Assembly: GCA_029204225.1 (NCBI GenBank)
Contig: CM055095.1
Location: forward strand, 62,898,523 to 62,962,522
From: Diphasiastrum complanatum
Taxonomy: Eukaryota > Streptophyta > Lycopodiopsida > Lycopodiales > Lycopodiaceae
Length of the DNA stretch: 64,000 bases
Direction: 5' to 3'
Position numbers and translations under genes: made by a program. The notes below the pieces were generated by a model. The model had not been told where the DNA came from. It did not search any database and saw nothing but the letters and a program-made list of their open reading frames with translations. Positions 20,704-31,894 of this stretch are shown piece by piece (position 1 is the stretch's first letter; each line of letters opens with the position of its first letter).

Positions 20704-23700
20704 TCAGCTAAGGTCTGCAAGAGCAAATGATCTTTTCACAGCTTCGCACCAAGAAGCATGTCGCTTTTCCCTCTCGTTGTTGTCAATGTCAGGATGAAAG
20801 GTGGTGGCTTTGGCTTCTGGATGCCCATCGGGAATTTCAGAAAGTAACTTGTCCTCAAAGATTTCCTGCTCGGTCCACAAACCTACGGTAAGACCAGCAG
20901 CATATGCAGCACCCTTTGCAGTGGTTTCAATGTCAGCAGGCCTCACAACCGTGCTACCGAGAAGATCGGCCTGTGACGCAAAGCAACATGATCAATGATC
21001 AGTAGATATTTCACAATACAATTGAGTTGGAATTTGACAAGTTTGAGTATTGCAACTATTGTGTGACTGGATGAAGTGCTTGCTTCCCAAGTGCAAATGC
21101 TACGTAGAAAACTTACCTGAAGCTGCAACAGCAAATTGTTAGCTGCTGCACCCCCATCCACTCTGAGAACAAAGTTATCATCGGTGTTTGTAGAAGCATC
21201 TGAATGCATGGAGGTTAAGACATCCTTAGCCTGGAAACACAAGCTTTCTAAGACAGCCCGAGCAATGTGTGCTTTGGTGGTAAAGCGACTAATGCCGACC
21301 ATGACACCTCGTGCATCATCCTTCCACCAGGGAGCAAACAAACCATTGAATGCAGGTACAAAATAAAGACCCCCGGTGTTTTCAACTGAGTTGGCTAATT
21401 CTTCAATCTCCCCGGCAGTTTTGATGATTCCTAAGCTGTCCCTTAGCCATTGCACAGCAGCTCCAGCAATTGCAATGGAACCCTCCAGGGCATATTGAGT
21501 GGGTGCCTCTGGTCCAAGCTTGAATGAGATGGTCGTCAAGAGCCCATGATTTGATGGTACAATTGTTTCACCTGTGTTCAAAACAATGAAACAACCAGTA
21601 CCATAAGTGCTTTTAGCTTGACCTCGCTTGCACTTTTGACCTAAAGTTGCAGCATGTTGATCCCCAAGGCATCCAGCAATTGGAACCCCTGCAAGAGGCC
21701 ATCCTTCAGAGACAGTTCCTATGTATTCAGCATTGCTTATGATGCGAGGAAGAATCACAGCAGGAATTCCCAATTCCTTGAGAGTAGGCTGATGCCACTC
21801 CAGGGTGCTCAGATCCATTAGCAAGGTACGAGCTGCATTAGAACAATCTGTGACATGCACACCACCCTCAGCTATTTCTTGACCATTTTTCAGCTTTCTT
21901 GTAAGATTCCAGATAAGCCAAGTATCAATCGTGCCGAAAAGAGCATCCCCATCCTCAACTGCAGACTTCACCTCAGGTACTGATTCTAGCAGCCAAATCA
22001 ATTTTGTTGCACTGAAATACGTACTGATGGGTAGACCAGTTGTTTTCACGAAATGGAGACGCCCTCCTGGTAATTCCTTCTCGAGGCGCCTATTTGAAAG
22101 ACACATAGCATGTGTCAATTGCGTCTAACATGTGAAATTTTTACAGCCCGGACATGAAAATTATTGAACCAAAGTGTACACTGTACTTGAAGGGACTAAC
22201 AAGCTAGTAGAAACAATAGACTGAAGTACAACAAGGAAATACAAATAGAGAAACAAGAAAGCCTGACCTGCAAATGGCACTGGTCCTTGCATCCATCCAA
22301 ACAATGGCATTGTAGAGGGGTAGGCCCGTGCTCTTTCTCCAGATTACGGTTGTCTCCCTCTGGTTGGTGATTCCAATGGCTTTAACATTTCCATCGACTG
22401 GTAATCCCTGTGCTTTTGCCTTCTCATATGTTTCTTGAACGCAAACTTTCACAGTCTCCAAGATTTCCCGGGGATTGTGCTCTACCCACCTGTAGACTCG
22501 TATTACCTTCAGCAGTGATTTCACATTCCCAAATAACTAGTACAGAAACTTGCAGCAAAAAGCAGAAGCTGTTTCTCTAGGAACCAAATACTAAAACCAT
22601 GAACTGTTGAGAAGCAGGATAATAGGGAAGTAAGAGACCTTACTGATGCAACCTTCAGAAATAACAAGGAATGCAATCGACAACTGGAATTCTCAGCACC
22701 TATTTCTTGAAGAGACTTATAACAAAGGTATGTAGAAACTTGAGCTACAATACTTGTCTTGACGAGTAAAATGACAATCCACTAGATGAAAGAACACTAC
22801 ACACTCTAATGAGCATATTAGTGGAGTTATTTTGTAAATTTATCATACTGCATCTCATATAAACACATTCACAAATACAACCACACAAGTCAATATCAGA
22901 TTCATATCAAGGATGTAGAAATAGTGGATATCCTTTGGATCGGTTCTACATGCACGAACAGGCTGTACTCTAGCAAACAAACTACTTGAGTGTTTCAAGA
23001 TCATAATGCAGATTCCAGAATATGCACTCATTCACAAAGCCATGCATAGGCATCCATATAAGATTCCCATATAAGATTCATAAAGGATGTATAGCCTTTG
23101 CGGATCAACTATCATCGACAAAACAGAGCTTATTTCCATTCATCGACAAAACAGAGATGCATCTGCATTCCAGAATGCTCATTTTGTTTTATTTTTGCCT
23201 TAAAAACAATAAAAACTAAAAAAACCATTGAAGAACATTAGAAAACAAAGAAAAAAACATAAACCTTGAAACCATTAAAGCCATCAAAAAATAAAGTTAA
23301 ACTGCTCGCCTTAGGAGCTCAATGGGGATGTATATAAGTAATTTATGTATGTATTACAGTTTGGCAAACAGCAATATCAGAGAAACAACAAATACAGGTA
23401 ACTTAAACAAAATTAAAAAAAGGTGTCAAAGAGTTCTAGTACGAATCAGAAGAAATAATTGATCCAGGCTTTTGAGAAGTAAACTGCGATCAAGAATTTA
23501 AACACAGAATTATGAGAGCAAGAATGGAAATTTATGTAGCTCGTTAGTAATGCGTAAGGTAAAAATTGCCTGTTTTTTTTTTAGCTTTTTTTCCTCGCAA
23601 AAAGATGAATTGGTTTACACAGGAAAGCCCGTACTCCATAGTAGTGATTTGCATTGTTTTGCTTTGCTATTGGTGTCTGGTTACACGCCCTCTTATCACA

Positions 23701-24796
23701 ATTCTCAGGTGGACAGCCAATAAAGTTTTGACACATCGCATGAAAATTATGATGGATGTGTATGTGAACACCCAATAACAGGGTGCCACATAGCACATGC
23801 ACATTCTGCAATCATTGGTTGTCCACATGCAAAAAAAATAAAGTTACAAAAAAATCCCGCAGAATGCAAAATCCAGAAAAATCACGTGACATCAAGTAGG
23901 GGAAGGCCCCACCTCCCTCGGGTGGACGCCCTAGTCAGACCCCTCGGGCTCCCGGGCTCCCAGCCTCTGGCATTCCCCTCCCAAGTCAGATGGGGAATCA
24001 ACTGAAATCACTGCTGATGTACATATACAAGAACGTTCTCACTTGAGGATTTTCCTCAAGGCCATAGCATTAGGGCCGGTCTCAAGCAGATGAAGACCCG
24101 AGGACTGAGATCTTCCTCTGTCTAAGGACCTGTCAAAAAGTTTACCCAAACTTGTGGCCATCCTCTTTCGAATAAAAGCAGATGCAGAAAGTTACCCCTT
24201 GCGAGAGGGACCGAACCAATCCTAAGATTCCTCTCAACATTTCATTGGAATCCTGCTGTAATGGACTGTCATATTCTGTCAGGAAAGAGTATCTCAAGAT
24301 ACAATAGTTTTGTTTATATAAAAAACACTAGAAATTCTCTGACATGTAGTGGACTGTCAGGCAAGAGTATCTCAAGATAAACTAATGAGTTTCTGACAGG
24401 TCCTCACTCGCATAGATTAAAGATCTGTGGTAAAGAATTGATAGAAAATTTGCATAAACGCTTGTTGAATCTGTTTAAAAGTGATGAGAGATGTTCATTC
24501 TATATCTGTATAATCAAATACACCTTTGAGGTTGTTCAGTAGTAATCTTTGTGCCTGTAACAGAAGCTGACAACAAACTAGAACGCCTGTAAATCAAGAG
24601 ATGCTTGCCCTCAAATCAACATTAGATGCAAAAGAGGAAAAAAGAAGAGTTGAATTGAGTTCTACCCGGCATGAGGATAGATCTGCGAGAATTCCACTTG
24701 ATGTGAGGCCACCGGCTTGCCGTGGCGATCATATAATAAAAACCTGGTGCTGGTGGTTCCCTGATCTATGGCCCCAACAAATGCAGGCTCGCCCAT
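20704..24796 (-). CDS. GLI1: Glycerol kinase, four exons, 530 aa
   Basis: Exons on the - strand are 24796-24666, 22489-22268, 22089-21117 and 20970-20704; all introns are GT-AG. The phases join to 530 residues, against about 522 for Arabidopsis GLI1/NHO1. The enzyme phosphorylates glycerol with ATP to glycerol 3-phosphate in the cytosol, for lipid and carbon metabolism; in Arabidopsis it is also linked to disease resistance. The FGGY-kinase phosphate-binding start IDQGTTSTRF is at residues 10-19. NQRETTVIW (R88, E89 bind glycerol in bacterial GlpK) and WMDART follow. The catalytic Asp of GDQHAA is D261, the ATP-binding TYGTGCF is at 279-285, and RVDGGAAANN comes near the end of exon 3. The start was chosen at MGEPAFVGAIDQG by family length; the frame is open further upstream. 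Intron 1 is 2.2 kb. No lesion was found. Confidence 0.95.
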
Positions 24797-24837
24797 TTCT
24801 GCCCCTCCTACCTGTTGCTTTCCTCGAATGAATTCTA

Positions 24838-25290
24838 CCCACAACCCACTAAGAAGAGGAATCACTTGCCTTCAACACACAACCCACTAAGAACATGAAT
24901 AGATTTCTTTTTAACAAAAAACCCACTAAGAGAGGAATTAATTGCCTTCAACATTCAACCCACTAAGAAGAGGAATTAACTGCCCAAAACACACAACCCA
25001 CCAAGAAGACGAATTAATTGCCTTAAACACAATCCACGAACAGAACTTTGATTCCCTTCTACACACAACCCACTAAGAAGAAGAATGAACGCCTGAACAA
25101 CAACCCACTAAACAAAACCGACTAAGAAGAGGAATTACTTGCCTTCAACACACAGCCTCCTAAGAAGAGAAACCTGTTGCCCTCAACACAAACCCACTAT
25201 AAGAAAAGGAACTAATTGCATTCAACAAACAAGTTACAACCCATTAAGAAGGGGAACTTATTGCCCTCAACACACAAGTTACAAGCCACC
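24838..25290. repeat. Minisatellite upstream of glycerol kinase
   Basis: About eleven degenerate copies of a unit of about 38 bp, each starting AACCCACTAAGAAGAGGAAT and continuing TGCCTTCAACACAC. The array begins about 40 bp from the glycerol kinase start codon and so occupies its 5' UTR or core promoter. Confidence 0.85.
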
Positions 25291-25894
25291 CACGCACAAA
25301 CCAACCGTTGACCACCCTCTTCAGCTCCTCACTCACTCCGCTCTCACTAGCAGCAGCAGCTACGGATCATGCAACCCGCCAGAGGACACAACCGTCAGGC
25401 TGCCTTTTTTGCTTCACAACTTCTGGTTATAAAGCAAAAGATCTGTGGCGAAGAGCCATTCCACTTGCCAAATGCTCTCAAAGAGCGCCGTAGTTATGGA
25501 GGATTCCCACCTCGGGCCTTGGTAGCTGACCCATTGATGGCTTGGCTACTAGCGGCAGCGGAAGAAGGGGACGAGAGGCTAGCCTACAGCGATCCTGGCA
25601 GATGCATGGATCGTGCGAATGTCATCAAAACTGGTGCTAATAAGACAAGCAGCTGGAGCTGCTTCGCCCTATGATCCCTATCTCGAGATCGGAGTCAATA
25701 GTAGCTGCCATGGATTGGATTATCTATCCCAGCAGCAACAGCAGGCTTGAGGAGAAGCAGAAGAAGGAGCAGAATTGCAGAAACAGGAGCAAAAATTGGA
25801 GAAATCAAAAGTCTTCTTGGGTTGGCAAAAAGTCTTGTTGGGAGAAGACTAGCCATTTCATCCTCAGAATATTACCTGTATCACCCTTCAAGTG
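25291..25894. other. Unassigned DNA between two minisatellites
   Basis: One frame on the + strand is open for about 100 codons (25369-25674) but matches no family I recognise and has no supporting splice or start context. It may be part of the glycerol kinase promoter region. Confidence 0.35.
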
Positions 25895-26200
25895 CCTTTC
25901 AGGCTTCAAGTTTGAAACCTGTATTGCCCTTCCAGAGCCTTTCTGCCCTTCAAATTTGCAACTTCTTTGCCTTTCAATTAAAATCTGAAACCTGCATTGC
26001 CCTTCAAGAGACTCTTTGCCTTGCAATTTCCAACCTGCATTGCCCTTCAAGGGCCTCTTTGCCTTGCAATTTCCAGCCTGCATTGCTCTTCAAGGGCCTT
26101 TCTGCCTTGCAATTTGCAACCTGGATTGCTCTTTAGGGCACTTGCCACTGCTGCTTGCCATTTGCAATCCACATTGCTCTTCAAGGCCTTCAAATGTGGA
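25895..26200. repeat. Second minisatellite, unit about 51 bp
   Basis: About six degenerate copies of a unit with CCTGCATTGCCCTTCAAGG, then CCTCTTTGCCTTGCAATTTCC. Copies are most alike in 25990-26130 and decay at both ends. Confidence 0.85.
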
Positions 26201-27179
26201 ATCTGCAATTGGTCAAGTATAAAATCTCAACAAATAAGTCAAACTTCACAACTTTGCTCAAAAAAGGGGTTCATTTCATTAGAAGCCCAAACCAATAAGT
26301 ATGCTAAAAAATAATCATACCCTTCATTTTGAAAATTAGATATGCCCCATCCAATTGATTTTGCTCCCCCAAGTTTCAACTCAAGGGTCCCACTGTGCCC
26401 GCCAAAGACTTTTTTGTCAACCAGACAAAAAAAGAAAGTCAAGTCTTTCAATCCCCTCAAAAGATTTTCCTTCATCTCACAAAAATAAAATACTTGAATG
26501 CTAAAGTGGAGTAGATCTTTTCATTTGTATTTTTGACCAAATCCTAAAGCTCAGAAACCCTAAATTACGAGCTAGGGCATTACACATGGGCTTTTTTAAA
26601 CCAATGAGTAAATTTTCGGCTCGAGTATCAACATACAAGTACAAATTGTAAAAATTTTGAGTACCACAATAAGAGGGCCTATGCTCTATTCATAATGTCT
26701 TGAAAGTCTCAAGGATCCCATGCTCTATTTTTAGCGGTGTCAAAGTCCCAATTCTTGAGACTTTCCACAAATTGAGAATCTTGGCATCAAGGGTGGTACA
26801 ATTTGACTTCTTGAAGTCCCAATCCTTGCAACTTTCCAAAAATTTGAGAATCTTCACCCCAAGGGTGGTACAATTTGACTCGTGGGCCCCCAAGGGCCAA
26901 TGATGTGAAATTTCTAGCCAATAGGACTTTCCATCATTTGAAAACCAGGGATGATTGGAGAATCGTGTAGTTGGGACCACGCTCAAGCCTTGATTTTCAT
27001 TAATTTTTATTTCAATGAAGTAAAAGCCATCAAACGATGTTGATACGGTGTAGTCTATTTAGGTTGGCCTTGCCCGCAAGGTCGATAATGATCAAATGTC
27101 GTCTTCCATCTAAAAGCAGAAGTATCAATTCTACCACTAAAAAGCCTAGATACGTGTGAAAAAATCAAAACATCAAAAA
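26201..27179. other. Non-coding stretch with a 71-bp tandem duplication
   Basis: No gene seen. It contains two adjacent copies of a 71-bp unit at 26745-26815 and 26816-26886; both read GTCCCAAT.CTTG, then TTTGAGAATCTT/ATTGAGAATCTT and AAGGGTGGTACAATTTGACT. The rest is unremarkable AT-rich DNA. Confidence 0.6.
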
Positions 27180-27590
27180 TTATATGGAAAGCGTATCTCC
27201 TAGAATGCATTGCTGAAGAACACCACAGCCATGTTGCGCCCTATGCTAATGTGGCATATCATGCAAACAACAGATATTATGCCCATAAGAAAGGTGATGC
27301 TGAGAGATATTGAGGGAGGAGTGTATATGAAATCACTTTTGAGAGTTTAGTCAAGGCCCCACCCTCATCCAAGGAATCGTAAAAGGGCTCTCAATCGAAG
27401 AACACATATTCAACCTGTTGGAAGAAGGAATGACGATTCGATAATTCAAAGCCTATGAACAAACTATCGAGCGCAACAGAATGGGCCTTTTTTCCGTAGT
27501 GCATGACTACGCCTATCAATAATTGAACAAAGCTATAATGACAAAAGTCAAGTTCAACCTTTTAGCAACTAACTTTGAAATCATTAGTAC
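27180..27590 (+). pseudogene. Decayed coding sequence of unknown identity
   Basis: Two overlapping frames read as protein-like with a few stops. One has YLLECIAEEHHSHVAPYANV, then RYYAHKKGDAERY. The next frame, after a shift near 27350, has GLSIEEHIFNLLEEGMTIR, a stop, FKAYEQTIERNRMGLFSVV. The residue pattern looks coding, but I do not recognise the family. It could be an old transposon gene or a dead host exon. Confidence 0.35.
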
Positions 27591-27622
27591 TAAAGTGATT
27601 TTGTAACCAAACCATTTCAGAG

Positions 27623-29160
27623 TGCGATAGAATATTGCAGCGTTGAGGTATTCAACAAATCAGACCAACCAATAAGAGATTTAAGTTACAAATGACTATA
27701 GAGAAGCATAGATTCTGACATGATACTGAGTGTGATAAGAAGATAGATTGATTCAGTAAGTAGCATGTACAAATCATATGATGAGAGCACAAAGCAATAG
27801 CGGATGAAATTCGCGTACTCTAAACTGTCTCTGAGTAACTGAAAACTCTGTCTGATGCACTTCCGCTAGTAAGCAGTAAGCACTAATTGCAATACTCTAA
27901 TAAAGCTCTAAGAAACTTTCTAGAGACTTATAGAAATCTTTAATAATCAGCTATTTATACTAAAGTAGTTTAAGCTCATCCGGTAGGACAGCTAATCAGG
28001 TCGTAGATCGCAATTGGTACTTAGCCGCAATGCATTGTCATCCATCCAGTTAGGAATTCCCAAAAATTTACTTGCAACATAGTTAGGGCAAGTCTTTAGC
28101 TTCATATCAGGCGGAACAGTAATTGTCATCCTTCAACATGTTCAACTCATTGGACTTTCGTCGGAGCCATCCAATCTGTCGTACAAACTGTGTAGAAACA
28201 CGAATAAAAATGTAGAACTGGATAATGAATGGATGTAGATTAGAGATCGATTATTCGGATGAATCACTCACAATAGTGATATAATCTAACACTTCCTCTT
28301 AATCTGAATCCATGAATGCCTTGACTTTCAAAAACTTAGTTTTGCACAAAACTTTATGTGTGCGTCCAAGTTTAGTGCCTTAGTAAAAACACATCAGTAC
28401 TGCAAGTTTACTTCTTTGTCGAGAACTTTGCTTCTGACATAGTGATACTTAATTTCAATGTGCTTACTCCTTGAATGAAATCTAGGATTGGCTGATAAAG
28501 CAATAGCACTTTGATTATCACAAAATAAAGTTGTCAGAGCATATTGTTTCAGACAAACATCTAAAAGTAAATTTCTCAACCATACTGGTTCCTTTGTAGC
28601 TTGAGAGGCTGTGATATACTTTGATTCAGTAGAAGATAGAGCTATCAAATTTTGCTCGCGACTATTCCATGAAATAGGGCTGTTGTTGAGGAAGAATGTT
28701 TTATGAGTGTCAACATCTCCTGTCGAACTTGCATCTGAATAACCATTGAGAATATTGAGTTTGTCATTGTCGAGTACTCCATAACAAATGCATGAGTCCA
28801 TAGTAGCTCGAATATATCTCAAAACTTTAATAAAAGCCTTCCAATGTATAATACTAGGATTAGTCATAAACTAATTTAGGGAACTAACTGCAAAAGCTAT
28901 GTCTGGTCTGGTATAGATCATCGCATACATAAGAGATCCTATTATTGAATGATAAGGATACTCCCGCATCTACTCCTTCTCTTCGATTGTTTGAGGACAT
29001 TGGTCCTTCGACAATTTGAGTCCTGGGTCCATCGGTGAGTGAGCTATTTCGAACTATATTAGATTATATCTGATCAACATATTGTGAATGTATATTTGCT
29101 GAGTAATGTAAATCAACTTGTGTTTTTTGTCTCTTTGGATTTAAATACCTAGATAGTAAT
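27623..29160 (-). mobile_element. Copia B: 3' half, resuming at 58896-58908
   Basis: A minus-strand copia with its 3' LTR at about 27623-28291 (- strand start TGTTAGATTATATCAC, preceded by the purine tract AAGAGGAAG) and the end of pol at 28394-29155. It is interrupted at 29160 by copia C. The frame resumes after copia C: the 18 bp at 58891-58908 encode LGEAHY, which joins YLGIQIQRDKK at 29155. The element ends abruptly at 58908 against telomere-like repeats, so its 5' half is lost. The left LTR edge is uncertain. Confidence 0.75.
28394..29155 (-). pseudogene. pol: Copia B end of reverse transcriptase and RNase H
   Basis: The - strand shows YLGIQIQRDKK, SPMDPGLKLSKDQCPQ, SIIGSLMYAMIYTRPDIAFA, then RNase H: LRYIRATMDSCICYG, NGYSDASSTGDVDTHKT, ISWNSREQNLIALSSTESKY, CDNQSAIALSANPRFHSRSK. 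The last 157 residues are an open frame. Stops occur in the reverse transcriptase part. The family is related to, but distinct from, copia C and D. Confidence 0.88.
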
Positions 29161-29377
29161 TGTAAAATTTCAAAGTAATGGACTCAATTTGATCTACCAA
29201 TGATCAATAAGAGTGATTGGAAGCTTGGAATTTTGATCTATATCAAAACTAGCATCCAAATCTAGCTTCTACTTGACAATTTATATATATCCAAGCAAGA
29301 ACAACCAAAAATAATGATCCAAAGGCTCCACATGTGTGAAGTATAGCCGGTTAGCATTGACCTTCTAGATTCCTACA

Positions 29378-30239
29378 TGATAAATTTTACAATTTTTAGG
29401 ACAATAATGATTGTACTTTAAAATCATAGAGAGTTATTGGTTGCTTAATCAATGAATCTATCAAGTTCTACACATTAGATCTTGATCTAGATTCACTACA
29501 CTTGGATTTAAGCAAGAGCAATGGATCAACACATCATTTTTTAGTGAGAGCGGCCTCACACGTGTGGAAAACTGTCCACTGTACGGCCTGCACCTGGTAC
29601 AACAAGTACAATGATACTAGATAGCAATCATACATAAAAATCACAAGACAAATGACTAGAAATCTCACAAAAGTGTAGAGTACAAAAGTCTCATCAATCT
29701 TCTTAGCAAAATGATGATTCTTTTATGGATCAAGTACATCCATGAGTCTGGTACAGTCCAGCAGGCCTTCACACGTGTGAAGAGTGCCACATCACTCAGA
29801 TCTATCCATTTGATCCATCCTTGATCCTTATCCAATAGTTGACCTTCTAGAATATGACTCAAATCCAAAAAGCTAGTCTCCTAGGATATAGGAATATTCC
29901 CTACAAAATAGGATCTAAGGAAAATGGTCAACTCTTATCTTCTAGTACTCTATACACACGTGTGAACATCCACTTGCCACGTGGGAGCATTTACTCATGC
30001 ACATGCAAGGAAAAGCTGATTTGTAGGTGACTAGTCAACTTGACTAAAAACTAGTCATTTCATGTTCACACTAACTAGAATGATACAAAATCAATTTGTA
30101 TATATAAAAATATGAAAAGTACATCCTTTCACACGTGTGAACAGGCTCCACACGTGTGAAATCATATCATCAACATATTCTAATGTTTGATCAATATCTA
30201 CATGAACCAATGTCAAGTGAGAAGTGACAATTTTCAACA
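29378..30239 (-). repeat. 3' LTR of copia D
   Basis: 862 bp, TG...CA. Contains CACACGTGTG at 29567, 29770, 29955, 30130 and 30149, plus a second G-box, GCCACGTGGG, near 29977. Confidence 0.95.
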
Positions 30240-30252
30240 CTCCTCCTCACTT

Positions 30253-30684
30253 CTAACTTGGCAAATCTAGTGTACATCTATCTACAATTCCAAGAGCATA
30301 TCTTAACTTAAAAAATGGATCTTTGGACAATGGTTTGGTTAAGATATCAGCTATGCATTCGGATGATGGTACATGATGTAGTTGCACTTCCTTGGATTGT
30401 ACCTTCTCCCTCACAAAGTGGTGAGCTATCTCAATATGTTTTGTTCTAGCATGGAAGATAGGATTTGAAGCAATTTGTTGAGAAGCTTGATTATCACAAA
30501 ATATGTAAGGGATCTCCAGCACCAAAAATGAACTAGTATTGTGATTTTGGGACCAACAAACACAAAGTAACTTGAATTGAAAGTTGTTGTACGGTTTCAC
30601 ACGTGTGAAAAGTACATACACAGCCTCCAAGTCGTTTTGATCCAAATGATTACAAGCTATCACTCTAGAAGAACTCGCCCTCAC
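30253..30684 (-). pseudogene. pol: Copia D fused leader and RNase H C-terminus
   Basis: A 143-codon open frame. Its second half is the end of copia RNase H: FCDNQASQQIASNPIFHARTK, VREKVQSKEVQLHHVPS and CIADILTKPLSK. Its first half has no copia match and reads through a CACACGTGTG palindrome at 30598. A deletion has joined the leader directly to the end of pol. Confidence 0.85.
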
Positions 30685-30769
30685 TAGTATTGGCCAAAAA
30701 CAAATTTTGCCAATGATCTTTACAAGATTTATGATTCAATGATCACTCTCTTACTTAGCTCTGATACCA

Positions 30770-31631
30770 TGATAAATTTTACAGTTTTTAGGACAATAAT
30801 GATTGTACTTTACAATCATAGAGAGTTATTGGTTGCTTAATCAATGAATCTATCAAGTTCTACACATTAGATCTTGATCTAGATTCACTACACTTGGATT
30901 TAAGCAAGAGCAATGGATCAACACATCATTTTTTAGTGAGAGCGGCCTCACACGTGTGGAGTATTGTCCATTGTACGGCCTGCACCTAGTACAACAAGTA
31001 CAATGATACTAGATAGCAATCATACATAAAAATCACAAGACAAATGACTAGAAATCTCACAAAAGTGTAGAGTACAAAAGTCTCATCAATCTTCTTAGCA
31101 AAATGATGATCCTTTTATGGATAAAGTACATCCATGAGTCTGGTATAGTCCAGCAGGCCTTCACACATGTGAAGAGTGCCACATCACTCAGATCTATCCA
31201 TTTGATCCATCCTTGATCCTTATCCAATAGTTGACCTTCTAGAATATGACTCAAATCCAAAAAGCTAGTCTCCTAGGATATAGGAATATTCCCTACAAAA
31301 TAGGATCTAATGAAAATGGTCAACTCTTATCTTCTAGTACTCTATACACACGTGTGAACATCCACTTGCCACGTGGGAGCATTTACTCATGCACATGCAA
31401 GGAAAAGCTGATTTGTAGGTGACTAGTCAACTTGACTAAAAACTAGTCATTTCATGTTCACACTAACTAGAATGATACAAAATCAATTTGTATATATAAA
31501 AATATGAAAAGTACATCCTTTCACACGTGTGAACAGGCTCCACACGTGTGAAATCATATCATCAACATATTCTAATGTTTGATCAATATCTACATGAACC
31601 AATGTCAAGTGAGAAGTGACAATTTTCAACA
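30770..31631 (-). repeat. 5' LTR of copia D
   Basis: 862 bp partner of the left LTR with a handful of substitutions, for example the CACACGTGTG at 29770 reads CACACATGTG here. Confidence 0.95.
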
Positions 31632-31762
31632 CTACAATCTAGGAGATAGCTCCTACAACTTAGGAGATCTGACATTTGACTCAAATAACATCTAAGTAAA
31701 ATGGATCTGAATATTATGAGTGACATTTCACACGTGTGTACAGGTCCTCACACGTGTGGATC

Positions 31763-31803
<41 letters not shown>

Positions 31804-31894
31804 AACAAATTGCATCTACAAGGTGAAAATTGTAAAATCTAACACTCCGCCTCAACTTTTTCTTTGATACATCTATGGTACATCTATTTACAAC

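Larger units (their letters stand above)
29378..31631 (-). mobile_element. Copia D: young, internally deleted copia
   Basis: Two 862-bp LTRs (29378-30239 and 30770-31631) enclose only 530 bp. Target duplication CTACA is at 29373-29377 and 31632-31636. The primer-binding site complement CTCTGATACCA is at 30759-30769 and the purine tract GAGGAGGAG-like sequence abuts 30240. LTRs have the same length and differ at only a few positions, so the insertion is recent. It has lost gag, protease, integrase and reverse transcriptase, and could only move with proteins from elsewhere. Confidence 0.95.
29161..31844 (-). repeat. 3' LTR of copia C, split by copia D
   Basis: The LTR is 29161-29377 plus 31632-31844. 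It is shorter than the right LTR because about 220 bp between the CACATGTGTGAAG motif and TGACCTTCT are missing. The right LTR (near 58730) gives the empty site for copia D. It contains a (TA)n run at 31766-31801 and two CACACGTGTG palindromes near 31729 and 31749. Confidence 0.85.

Noticed and set aside
20801-22128. Open frames on the + strand across the glycerol kinase exons
   Set aside because: They are antisense shadows of well-supported exons.
24838-25290. CRISPR-like array upstream of glycerol kinase
   Set aside because: Units are contiguous and degenerate with no unique spacers, and the genome is a plant's.
25369-25674. A 101-codon host gene between the minisatellites
   Set aside because: No recognisable domain, splice context or start support.
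29665-31260. Twin 67-codon minus-strand frames at 29665 and 31057
   Set aside because: Both lie at equivalent places in the copia D LTRs and read through regulatory palindromes; there is no evidence of translation.
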